A stretch of DNA of 7,804 nt from Candidatus Aminicenantota bacterium (lineage in GTDB: Bacteria; Acidobacteriota; Aminicenantia; Aminicenantales; Aminicenantaceae): contig SOIA01000308.1 in NCBI GenBank assembly GCA_004378665.1, positions 1 to 7,804 on the forward strand. Direction: 5' to 3'. Positions within the stretch are counted from its first letter, which is position 1. Each line of letters begins with the position of its first letter. Below, in pieces: positions 1-6,193 of this stretch. The notes beneath the pieces are model-generated. The model did not search any database, had not been told where the DNA came from, and was given only the letters and a program-made list of their open reading frames with translations. A program made the translations under genes and the position numbers.

Positions 1-1
1 T

Positions 2-550
2 TTATGACTTTGCTGCAGCTTTTCTTCGTGTGGTCCGAATCAAAAATTTCTCTGCGTCTTGATCCATATCGATAAAATTATCTGCTTCCTCAATCAACTT
101 CTGAGAGCTTGTTTTGCGGAAAGCCAGGACTTCGACATAACAGCCCAGGGCATGCTTGAGATGCTGGAGCAGAGGAACAAAATCGCCGTCACCGCTGACA
201 ATTACAACGGCGTCCAGTTTAGACGCAAGCTCTATGGTGTCCATGGCGATCCCGATATCCCAGTCGCCTTTCTTGGCTCCTCCGAAAAAAACTTGAAGGT
301 CCTTCGCTTTGACTTCATAGCCCAAACTCTTGAGCGCCTCAAAAAAATTGGTCTCGTCCTTGACATCGGCTTTGATGACATAGGCGATGGCCCGGATCAG
401 ATATCTTCCCCTGACTGCTTCCCTGAGGAGTATTTTGAAATTAACCTTGGATTTGTAGATGTTTCGGGCAGAATAATACATATTCTGAACATCAACGAAT
501 ATCCCGACTCGTTGCTGCTTGTAAAGTTCAGGAGTTAACTTTTTATTCAT
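2..550 (-). CDS. NYN-domain (LabA/DUF88-like) putative nuclease
   Basis: This 182-residue protein is an almost bare NYN domain, a PIN-like fold of putative metal-dependent ribonucleases. Visible motifs are the first strand with acidic site (VDVQN, D20 and N23), a central KKGDWDIGIAMD segment (D96, D98, D104), and the signature SGDGDF at 119-124 (D121, D123). Together these would form the acidic metal-binding cluster. The C-terminus is short and basic (RTTRRKAAAK), which could contact nucleic acid. I see no signal peptide or membrane segment, so it should be cytosolic. The ATG at 548-550 has a good ribosome site (AGGGAG at 560-565, spaced 9 nt). The stop is at the window edge (2-4), so the gene is complete. 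It starts 68 bp after purM and may be cotranscribed with it. The family assignment is strong; the RNA target and any nuclease activity are unknown. Confidence 0.9.
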   Translation of the reverse strand: MNKKLTPELYKQQRVGIFVDVQNMYYSARNIYKSKVNFKILLREAVRGRYLIRAIAYVIKADVKDETNFFEALKSLGYEVKAKDLQVFFGGAKKGDWDIGIAMDTIELASKLDAVVIVSGDGDFVPLLQHLKHALGCYVEVLAFRKTSSQKLIEEADNFIDMDQDAEKFLIRTTRRKAAAKS

Positions 551-618
551 TGGCTATGTCTCCCTTTTACGCGCATAGATTTAGCATTCATAAATAACAG
601 ATAATTGCAAATGGACAA

Positions 619-1632
619 TCAATATTCCTTGTCCTGCAGGAGAACCTCGTGGGTTCCCTCGATCACCTCTCCGATCATCCAGGCGTTTTGCCCCATTTTC
701 GCGAACAGTTGAAGCGCACGCCGGGCATTCTGAGGCCCGAGGATCAAGGCCATCCCCACTCCCATGTTGAACGTCCGGAACATCTCCTTCTCGTTCATAC
801 GACTTCTTTCCTGAATCTTAAGGAAAATCGAGGGGACAGGCCAGGAATCCTTTTTGATCTCCGCTCCTAATTTCGATGGCAAAACCCTCGGAATATTCTC
901 GATCAATCCACCTCCCGTGATATGAGCCATGGCTTTGATCCGGATCTTTCTCAGGATTTTAAGAACCATCCCGGTATAAATGCGTGTCGGCCTCAACAAT
1001 TCCTGGCCGAGCCTTCCGTTCAATTCTTTCGGAGAAAAGACCTTGCGAACCAGAGAATAACCGTTGCTGTGGAGTCCGCTGGAAGCCAGACCGATAATTT
1101 TATCCCCCTTGCAGCAGAGGCGGCCGTCGATCATCTTCTCCCGGTCCACCACGCCCACACAGAAACCGGCGAGATCGAACCTGTTTTTTTCATACATTTC
1201 CGGAAGTTCGGCTGTCTCGCCTCCGATCAAAGCGCATCCGGCCTCCTGACAGCCCTTTGTGATTCCCTTGATCAGTGCATAGAGTTTTTTATCGTTCAGT
1301 TTTCCGCAGGCGATATAATCGAGGAAAAAGAGGGGCTCGGCTCCGGTCACCACAACATCATCCACGCACATGGCGACCAGGTCGATCCCGACAGTGTCGT
1401 ATCTCTCCAGCATCTCGGCAAGCAAGAGCTTTGTGCCGACTCCATCCGTGGCAGAGACAAGAACAGGATTTTTAATCGCTTTGAGACGGGGCATAAAAAG
1501 ACCGCTGAAGCCGCCGATTTTTCCCAGAACCTCGGGGCGAACGGTCTTATCCAGAAGGGGTTTTATCCTCTTGACGAAGGCATCCGCTTTGTCGATATCC
1601 ACACCGGCTTTCTTATAGGTCAGGGGCGTCAT
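619..1632 (-). CDS. purM: Phosphoribosylformylglycinamidine cyclo-ligase (AIR synthetase)
   Basis: PurM catalyses the fifth step of de novo purine synthesis: ATP-dependent closure of formylglycinamidine ribonucleotide to aminoimidazole ribonucleotide in the cytosol. The 337 residues match the usual length and the AIRS N- and C-terminal domains are complete. Seen in order are LTYKKAGVDID (4-14), SATDGVGTK (60-68, nucleotide-binding region), MCVDD (88-92), GGETAELP (137-144), GLASSGLHSNGYSLVR (181-196), HITGGGLIENIPR (237-249) and FNMGVGM (288-294). The ATG at 1630-1632 is the only plausible start: the upstream frame reaches a stop with no ATG, GTG or TTG between. Its purine-rich AGGAAG (1634-1639) lies unusually close to the ATG. 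A strong promoter sits about 30 bp upstream. No other pur genes lie in the window, so purM is separated from the rest of the pathway. Confidence 0.97.
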   Translation of the reverse strand: MTPLTYKKAGVDIDKADAFVKRIKPLLDKTVRPEVLGKIGGFSGLFMPRLKAIKNPVLVSATDGVGTKLLLAEMLERYDTVGIDLVAMCVDDVVVTGAEPLFFLDYIACGKLNDKKLYALIKGITKGCQEAGCALIGGETAELPEMYEKNRFDLAGFCVGVVDREKMIDGRLCCKGDKIIGLASSGLHSNGYSLVRKVFSPKELNGRLGQELLRPTRIYTGMVLKILRKIRIKAMAHITGGGLIENIPRVLPSKLGAEIKKDSWPVPSIFLKIQERSRMNEKEMFRTFNMGVGMALILGPQNARRALQLFAKMGQNAWMIGEVIEGTHEVLLQDKEY

Positions 1633-1894
1633 ACTTCCTGCTTTGATGTCAAGACACCCGATTTATATCACCGCTTTCCCCTTAAGTCAATCAATGGGAT
1701 TAGACCTTAAAAACTTCTGTAATTTTGAGATCAGACTTTATCATCATGATGAGATTCTTAAACACTATTGATATTCCATGATTTTCAATTATGGGGGGTT
1801 TGATGCCAATTACTAAAGTTATTGAGGTCTGGCTCTGCGGAGATGGGCGATCATACGGGCCAATCTCTCGGAAGGCTCCTCCTCTCCATCCCGG
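1633..1894. other. 262-bp intergenic region between the enolase-superfamily gene and purM
   Basis: This gap holds the purM promoter at its left end and an AT-rich middle. The middle contains a perfect 12-bp palindrome TCATCATGATGA (1741-1752) and an imperfect inverted repeat at 1767-1789 (arms ATTGA/TCAAT with further internal pairing). Both lie upstream of the purM -35 box, at about 50 and 80 bp, where an activator or distal operator could bind. Neither resembles a purine-repressor box that I recognise. There is no clear rho-independent terminator for the upstream gene, so read-through into purM is possible. Confidence 0.5.
1662..1690 (-). promoter_or_regulatory. Sigma70-type promoter for purM
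   Basis: On the minus strand a -35 box TTGACT (1685-1690, 5 of 6 consensus) is followed by exactly 17 bp and a -10 box TATAAA (1662-1667, 5 of 6). The predicted transcript would begin near 1655 and give a leader of about 20-25 nt before the purM ATG. This is the best promoter in the window by consensus. It separates purM and the NYN gene from the gene cluster to the right. Confidence 0.72.
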
Positions 1895-3013
1895 CTAACC
1901 GGCTTGAAATTCCTCCCTCTTCAGGGTGGCCCTCTCGATCCTGTGTTCCTGGGGAAAGACACCGATTCCCGGCGATTCGGGAACTCTTATGGTCCCTTCA
2001 CGGCTCACCTCCACCGGCGGTTCTATCAAATCTTCCTCGTAGTATCTCTTGCTCGCTGAAAGATCGTTGGGAAATTTGAAATTCGGGAGAGTGGCCAGAT
2101 GAATGTTATGCGCACGCCCTATTCCTGATTCCAGCATCCCGCCGCACCACACCGGAATTTGCTTATCCTGGCAGAAATCATGGATCTTCCGGGACTCCAC
2201 GATGCCCCCCACTCTTCCCACTTTTATGTTGATGATCCTGCAGCTTTCCATCTCATAGGCTTTCCGGGCAGCTTCAGCCGAAATCACGCTTTCATCCAGG
2301 CAAAGAGGAGTCTTCATTTCCTTCTGGAGACGTCTGTGATCCCATAGATCATACGGCGGGAACGGCTGCTCGAGCATGAGGAGGTTGAACGCATCAATCT
2401 CTTTCAGTATTTCCATATCTTTGAGGCTGTAGGCGCCGTTGGCGTCCGCCTGGAGAGGCACTTCTGGGAACCTCTTCCGCACTTTCTCTAATACATCGAT
2501 ATCCCACCCCGGCTTGATCTTGACCTTGATTCGCTGATAACCTTCCTCGATAAAAGACTGGATCCTGTCAAGAAGTTCGGAGACTGAGTCCTGGATGCCG
2601 ATGCTTACACCCGAGGGGATTTCCCTTTTCACTCCTCCATATAGCTTCCAAAGAGGTTTTTCCTCCCTTTTCCCTCGAATATCCCAGAGAGCAAGCTCCA
2701 ACCCAGCCTTGGCCATAGGATGCCCTCGATATTTTTTCGCCTCATCATGGAAAACATGAGGGCAGGAAATAGATTTCTCCAGAACCAGCGGCACCAGAAA
2801 ATCACTCAGCACACTCCAGGCCGTGGAGGTCGTCTCGTAGCTGTAAAGAGGACTCTTGTCTGCGACGACTTCCCCGTAGCCGCAGATATCTCCGCTGTGA
2901 ACTTTAACGAGAATGAATTCTCGTTCCTCCTCACGTCCAAAGCTTGTCTCGAAGAAATGAACGAAAGGAAGCCTCAGAAGGAGGAGTTCCACTCTATCAA
3001 TTTTCCCGCTCAT
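1895..3013 (-). CDS. Enolase-superfamily enzyme, o-succinylbenzoate synthase / N-acylamino acid racemase type
   Basis: This 372-residue protein belongs to the muconate-lactonizing branch of the enolase superfamily. It has an N-terminal capping domain (about 1-130) and a TIM barrel carrying the complete catalytic set: the KxK pair in RIKVKIKPG (K163, K165), metal ligands D190 (QADANGAY), E215 (LEQPF) and D240 (CLDES), and the second general base K264 (NIKVGRVGG). The segments VWCGGMLESGIGRAHN (288-303) and DLSASKRYYEED (317-328) are typical of the MenC type 2 / N-succinylamino acid racemase subfamily. Known members make o-succinylbenzoate for menaquinone, racemise N-acylamino acids, or do both; sequence alone rarely separates these roles. 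No men genes, acyltransferase or M20 deacylase are in the window. The ATG at 3011-3013 has only a modest ribosome site (GGAAGTGAG). Family assignment is firm; substrate is open. Confidence 0.88.
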   Translation of the reverse strand: MSGKIDRVELLLLRLPFVHFFETSFGREEEREFILVKVHSGDICGYGEVVADKSPLYSYETTSTAWSVLSDFLVPLVLEKSISCPHVFHDEAKKYRGHPMAKAGLELALWDIRGKREEKPLWKLYGGVKREIPSGVSIGIQDSVSELLDRIQSFIEEGYQRIKVKIKPGWDIDVLEKVRKRFPEVPLQADANGAYSLKDMEILKEIDAFNLLMLEQPFPPYDLWDHRRLQKEMKTPLCLDESVISAEAARKAYEMESCRIINIKVGRVGGIVESRKIHDFCQDKQIPVWCGGMLESGIGRAHNIHLATLPNFKFPNDLSASKRYYEEDLIEPPVEVSREGTIRVPESPGIGVFPQEHRIERATLKREEFQAG

Positions 3014-3040
3014 GACTCACTTCCAAGGCCAGGGGAATCA

Positions 3041-3068
3041 GATATACGCTCCGCGCTCAGAGAGTCAA
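3041..3068 (-). promoter_or_regulatory. Possible promoter for the enolase-superfamily gene
   Basis: In the 85-bp gap after the GT4 gene the minus strand shows TTGACT (3063-3068), a 16-bp spacer and TATATC (3041-3046, 4 of 6 consensus). The transcript would start near 3035, about 20 bp before the ATG. The spacer is GC-rich. The gene may equally be expressed by read-through from the glycosyltransferases, since no terminator is visible in the gap. Confidence 0.35.
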
Positions 3069-3098
3069 TCCTGTCGGTGAAACATAACCCTTTTGGTA

Positions 3099-4217
3099 TC
3101 AGGCCTGCTCATGGAGCTTGATCCACTTCCTCAAGCCTATGTTTTCATACACCCGGATGATTTTTTCTGCCATGGCCTCCGATGAAAATTTCTGATGAAC
3201 GACTCGATACCCATTCTGCCCTAAGCGGGAGGCCAGCTCCCTATCGTTATAAAGCTTCAGGATGGCATTGGCTAAAGCCGAAGGATTCCGAGGAGAGACC
3301 AAAAGGCCGGTCTCCCTGTGCCTCACGACCTCGGGAATTCCTCCGACTTTCGTCGCAACGACAGGAAGACTGCACGCCATGGCATCAAGGATGCTGCTTC
3401 CCATACCTTCTAAATAAGAGGAAAGGACAAACACATCCAGAGAAGACAGGATCTGGGGCACATCTTCTCTGAAACCGAGGAAAAAGACAATGTCCTTGAC
3501 ACCGGATTCCTCGGCCTGCTTGGTCAATTCCATGTGCAGGGGTCCGCTGCCGACGATGATGACTTTTATCTTGGAAGAATGCTCTTTAAGAGCTTTTGTG
3601 GCCTGAATCAAGTACTGATGCCCTTTATGGTCAGCAAGATGAGCCACGATCCCTACCAGAAAGTCATCAGGGGCAAATGACAGTTCACGGCGGAGATAAT
3701 CGCTGGACGCAGCCTCCATGTAGGGAATGAAATCAATTCCAGAGGGGATCACTTTAATGACATTGGGATCGATTCCCCCTTCCACCAGAACTTCCTTGAC
3801 TCCTTTCGAAATGGCGATGATCGCATCAATATTCTTTTTATACTTCCGCCGGGAAAAGTAATTCTTCTTGAGAGGAAAATCGACTCTCCTGGAAATCACG
3901 CGCAAAGGGACCTTCGCTAAAGAGGCGGCCATAGACCCGACTGAGACAGAATGAGCGTCGTGGAAATGGGCCAGCATACATTTATTCCGTTTCATGGCCC
4001 TGGCCAACCGAAGGACCGCGCCAACATCAAATTCACTCTTGATCTTCACAGGAAAAACGGGAAGTCCTTCTTCAGAAGCTTTTTGATGAAGCGGGCTTTC
4101 AGGTTGGACGGCATAAACAAAAGGAAGCCCTCTTTGTTTGATCGTCCTGGCAAGGAGAAAAGACTGCCTCTGTCCGCCTCTCCATTCTCGTCCTGCATCA
4201 ATATGGAAAAGGCTCAA
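3099..4217 (-). CDS. GT4-family glycosyltransferase (GT-B fold)
   Basis: The 372 residues form a complete two-domain GT-B retaining glycosyltransferase, which would transfer a nucleotide-activated sugar to an envelope glycan or lipid acceptor at the inner face of the membrane. The N-terminal half has the glycine-rich acceptor-side loop (EWRGGQRQ, 11-18), HFHDAHS (84-90) and RRVDFPL (110-116). The C-terminal donor domain has PSGID (158-162), AHLADHKGH (192-200), GSGP (223-226), the SSYLEGMGSSILDAMA stretch, and KVGGIPEVV (290-298). The usual E-x7-E pair reads E270 and D278, so the second acid is Asp. The start is TTG (4215-4217), supported by AAGGAG (4224-4229, spaced 6 nt) and by the family-typical N-terminus MSLFHIDAGREWRGGQ. 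It overlaps the end of the GT2 gene by 20 bp, implying translational coupling. Donor and acceptor are unknown. Confidence 0.9.
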   Translation of the reverse strand: MSLFHIDAGREWRGGQRQSFLLARTIKQRGLPFVYAVQPESPLHQKASEEGLPVFPVKIKSEFDVGAVLRLARAMKRNKCMLAHFHDAHSVSVGSMAASLAKVPLRVISRRVDFPLKKNYFSRRKYKKNIDAIIAISKGVKEVLVEGGIDPNVIKVIPSGIDFIPYMEAASSDYLRRELSFAPDDFLVGIVAHLADHKGHQYLIQATKALKEHSSKIKVIIVGSGPLHMELTKQAEESGVKDIVFFLGFREDVPQILSSLDVFVLSSYLEGMGSSILDAMACSLPVVATKVGGIPEVVRHRETGLLVSPRNPSALANAILKLYNDRELASRLGQNGYRVVHQKFSSEAMAEKIIRVYENIGLRKWIKLHEQA

Positions 4218-4971
4218 TTCTCTCTCCTTTTTTCCATATCTCCCTCAACTTTGCGTACCGCAAAAAGATCGCGTATCCATGAAGCACAGAAATAATAAAT
4301 CCTGCATATCCATCCAGAAAACCTGCTCTCCAGAAAAGTGATTTCACGAACCTGAAGAACGGCAGTAAGGCCAGATGATACCATCTGCACTTTTTTCCCT
4401 TTGTATAGAGCTTCTGGGCCCCAAGGTCGGAAAACATGTTGATCCGGTCCAAATGCTCCGAGATGTTCCGGTAAGTGAAGTGATGGATTGGGCCCTTCAA
4501 CTTCTTGACGTTTCCCTCGATCATCAATGCTTCATGAACATACTCTCCTTCCCACCGCGCCTTATCCTTTCGGAAGAGGCGTATCTTTCGGTCAGGATAC
4601 CATCCTGAATGACGGATCCACCTTCCAAGATAAAAAACCAGCCTGGGTATCGAGAATCCAGAGCAATCCGGCTCTTCTTTTTTGATCTCGAGAATCTCCT
4701 CGCGGAGCTCCGGGGAAACCCTTTCGTCCGCATCCAGGGATAGGATCCAGGGGAAAGATGCATGAGTGTTGGCGTAATTCTTCTGGTCCGCATAATCAGT
4801 CCATTTCCGTTGGAACACCCTGCTGTTGTATTTTTTGGCAAGCTTGACCGTATCATCCGTGCTGAAGCTGTCAACCACTACGACCTCAGAAACCAGACCC
4901 TCCAGGCTTTTCAAAGCAGGCTCAAGCCTTTTCTCTTCATTGTAGGTGATGATGACAGCCGAAATGTCCAT
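4198..4971 (-). CDS. GT2-family glycosyltransferase, WaaE/KdtX-like
   Basis: This 257-residue GT-A enzyme resembles the WaaE/KdtX group, which adds a sugar to lipopolysaccharide core. It opens directly with the donor-binding strand ISAVIITYNEE (3-13), followed by VVVDSFSTDDT (31-41) and the metal-binding DxD motif in LSLDADERV (D80, D82). Also typical are GWYPDRKIRLFRK (123-135) and the catalytic-region YVHEAL (144-149). The C-terminus (about 198-240) is aromatic and hydrophobic and probably binds the membrane. Together with the overlapping GT4 gene it suggests a small envelope-polysaccharide or LPS-core module, which would point to an outer membrane; this is inference. The ATG at 4969-4971 lacks a convincing Shine-Dalgarno site, but a -10 box lies 7 nt upstream. 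Family is secure; sugar and acceptor are not known. Confidence 0.9.
   Translation of the reverse strand: MDISAVIITYNEEKRLEPALKSLEGLVSEVVVVDSFSTDDTVKLAKKYNSRVFQRKWTDYADQKNYANTHASFPWILSLDADERVSPELREEILEIKKEEPDCSGFSIPRLVFYLGRWIRHSGWYPDRKIRLFRKDKARWEGEYVHEALMIEGNVKKLKGPIHHFTYRNISEHLDRINMFSDLGAQKLYTKGKKCRWYHLALLPFFRFVKSLFWRAGFLDGYAGFIISVLHGYAIFLRYAKLREIWKKGERIEPFPY
4224..4229 (-). promoter_or_regulatory. Ribosome binding site that sets the TTG start of the GT4 gene
   Basis: AAGGAG lies inside the last codons of the GT2 gene, with the 6-nt spacer AGAGAA before TTG. No ATG or GTG in this frame is as well placed, and a later start would remove the conserved HIDAGREW segment. Confidence 0.7.
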
Positions 4972-5152
4972 GGTCCCAATCTTAGCACAATTTATTGAAA
5001 AATTGAAAAAGACGGCATGTGTTTAGCCTCAATAATCAGGCAACGCGTCTGGCGCCGATATTGAAGACAAAAGTGTCATTGCGAAACATATTACCGAATC
5101 ATTAAGCAATTGTAATAGGCCACTTTTTTGTTGGAGGTAGCTCGTCCCTTTT
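4972..5152. other. 181-bp intergenic region between the dehydrogenase and GT2 genes
   Basis: Apart from the candidate promoter at its left end, this AT-rich gap holds an inverted repeat with 6-bp arms TATTAC/GTAATA (5089-5094 and 5112-5117, 17-nt loop). I find no GC-rich stem followed by a T run that would make a standard terminator for the dehydrogenase gene, and no small gene with a ribosome site. Confidence 0.45.
4979..5007 (-). promoter_or_regulatory. Extended -10 promoter for the GT2 gene, possibly leaderless
   Basis: The minus strand reads TGCTAAGAT, an extended -10 element with TAAGAT at 4979-4984, and only 7 nt (4972-4978) separate it from the ATG. Initiation at the normal distance would fall on or within one or two bases of the start codon. 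The -35 region is weak (TTCAAT at 5002-5007 with a 17-bp spacer) and overlaps a tandem 8-bp repeat of ATTGAAAA (plus-strand reading, 4994-5009). Absence of a ribosome site upstream of the ATG agrees with a leaderless mRNA. Confidence 0.42.
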
Positions 5153-6157
5153 TTAAAGAACAGCGTTGGGAGGAGGGAGATCCTTCATGACCACAACGCC
5201 AGGAGGCGCTTCCACTGCGCGAGGAATAGTGTTGACGGTGACAGCGACGGTCCCGATATCCCCATGAACACCCCCCATGATTTTCTGGCGGAGGTTGGGC
5301 TCCCCTTCGATGATGACTTCGTCATACTCCTCATCCACAGCGGCGTTCGCACAGAACTCGAGAGTAATGACCTCTTTACCGTCCTTTTTGCCAAAAGCGA
5401 TGCTTGTCAACCCAATCACATCTCCTGGCCTGACTTTTCCAAGCGCAGTTTTGATCTCCTTAGTGTCTGTCACTGGCTCGGGAGGAAGCTCCACTGCATC
5501 ATCCAATTCCCAGCCGAGCCCGGCCGCAATCATGTTGATTGATTCCAGAAGTCCCACATGTCCCGTGATCACCTTATTCTCGATCTTGTCCCTGAATTCT
5601 TCCTGAGTTAAGCCAGTACCGACTTTTGCCTGGAAAGGCACACGTCTTTTGGCTGAGTTCAGCATCCGCGTGACTTTCACAGACCTGACATTCAAGCAAG
5701 GAACTGTGAGGATCAGCGGAAGCGTATCCATCATAAAACCCGGATTGATGCCTGTCCCGACAACAGTCACTCCATGATTCTTGGCCAGATCATTGATCTT
5801 TTGAGCAAGCTCGGGGTGGCGCTTCCAGGGAAAAGAAAGCTCTTCGCAGGTGGACACGACGTTCAAACCGGCCTCCACACACTGGGCGATCTGGGGGAAG
5901 ATGCTTTCGAGATGAGAAGTCGTGGTGAGCACAACCGCATCTGCATTGGCTCTTGAGAAAAGGGCAGCGGGGTCCTTTTCGATCTCAATTCCCAATTTTT
6001 TCGGAGAATCCAGGATCTCTCCCAAATCCTTCCCGACAAGCTCCGGGTCAATATCCACAGCTCCAACGATCTCAAAACTTTTTTTCTCGAGAAGAACCTG
6101 GGCGGTTTTTCGACCCATCACACCGCATCCGAAGATTATGACCATGTACTTTTTCAT
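5153..6157 (-). CDS. DapB-like dehydrogenase, 2,4-diaminopentanoate dehydrogenase family
   Basis: The 334 residues have an N-terminal Rossmann domain (FGCGVMGRKTA, 9-19; acidic D35 at the end of the second strand in GAVDID, favouring NAD over NADP) related to dihydrodipicolinate reductase. The longer C-terminal domain is that of 2,4-diaminopentanoate dehydrogenase-like proteins. Other landmarks are LTTTSH (77-82), STCEELSFPW (102-111) and GTGINPGFMMD (134-144). The characterised relative oxidatively deaminates 2,4-diaminopentanoate in clostridial ornithine fermentation. None of the partner genes (ornithine aminomutase, AKP thiolase) is in the window, so the substrate may differ. The ATG at 6155-6157 follows a strong purine run (AGGGGGGAAG, 6163-6172). 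It lies 36 bp after the aminotransferase gene, so the two are almost certainly one operon. Family placement is good; reaction is uncertain. Confidence 0.82.
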   Translation of the reverse strand: MKKYMVIIFGCGVMGRKTAQVLLEKKSFEIVGAVDIDPELVGKDLGEILDSPKKLGIEIEKDPAALFSRANADAVVLTTTSHLESIFPQIAQCVEAGLNVVSTCEELSFPWKRHPELAQKINDLAKNHGVTVVGTGINPGFMMDTLPLILTVPCLNVRSVKVTRMLNSAKRRVPFQAKVGTGLTQEEFRDKIENKVITGHVGLLESINMIAAGLGWELDDAVELPPEPVTDTKEIKTALGKVRPGDVIGLTSIAFGKKDGKEVITLEFCANAAVDEEYDEVIIEGEPNLRQKIMGGVHGDIGTVAVTVNTIPRAVEAPPGVVVMKDLPPPNAVL

Positions 6158-6193
6158 CTACACTTCCCCCCTGTCAAATTAGAAAAAAGGTTA

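Noticed and set aside
59..538. Plus-strand open frame of 159 codons opposite the NYN gene
   Set aside because: It covers the same bases as the NYN motifs in reverse, and no ribosome site or family likeness supports it.
1647..1652. Consensus -35 hexamer TTGACA just before the purM start
   Set aside because: No -10 box follows at 16-18 bp and initiation would fall inside the gene; the TTGACT/TATAAA pair upstream is far better.
922..1710. Long plus-strand open frame (262 codons) opposite purM
   Set aside because: It lies antisense to a clearly conserved purM and its translation shows no domain or motif; it follows from codon use of the real gene.
1819..1920. Short minus-strand frame just after the enolase-superfamily gene, reading like a charged protein tail (contains SERLARMIAHLRRARPQ before a stop)
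   Set aside because: Only about 33 codons between stops, no ATG with a ribosome site, and the upstream gene already has a full family-length C-terminus. It could be a decayed remnant, but nothing identifies it.
5089..5117. Inverted repeat TATTAC/GTAATA as a terminator for the dehydrogenase gene
   Set aside because: The arms are AT-rich, the loop is 17 nt and no T run follows; such a stem would be too weak to terminate transcription.
6172..6177. Consensus TTGACA in the 36-bp aminotransferase-dehydrogenase gap
   Set aside because: The sequence 17 bp downstream is already coding and has no -10 box, so an internal promoter is not supported.
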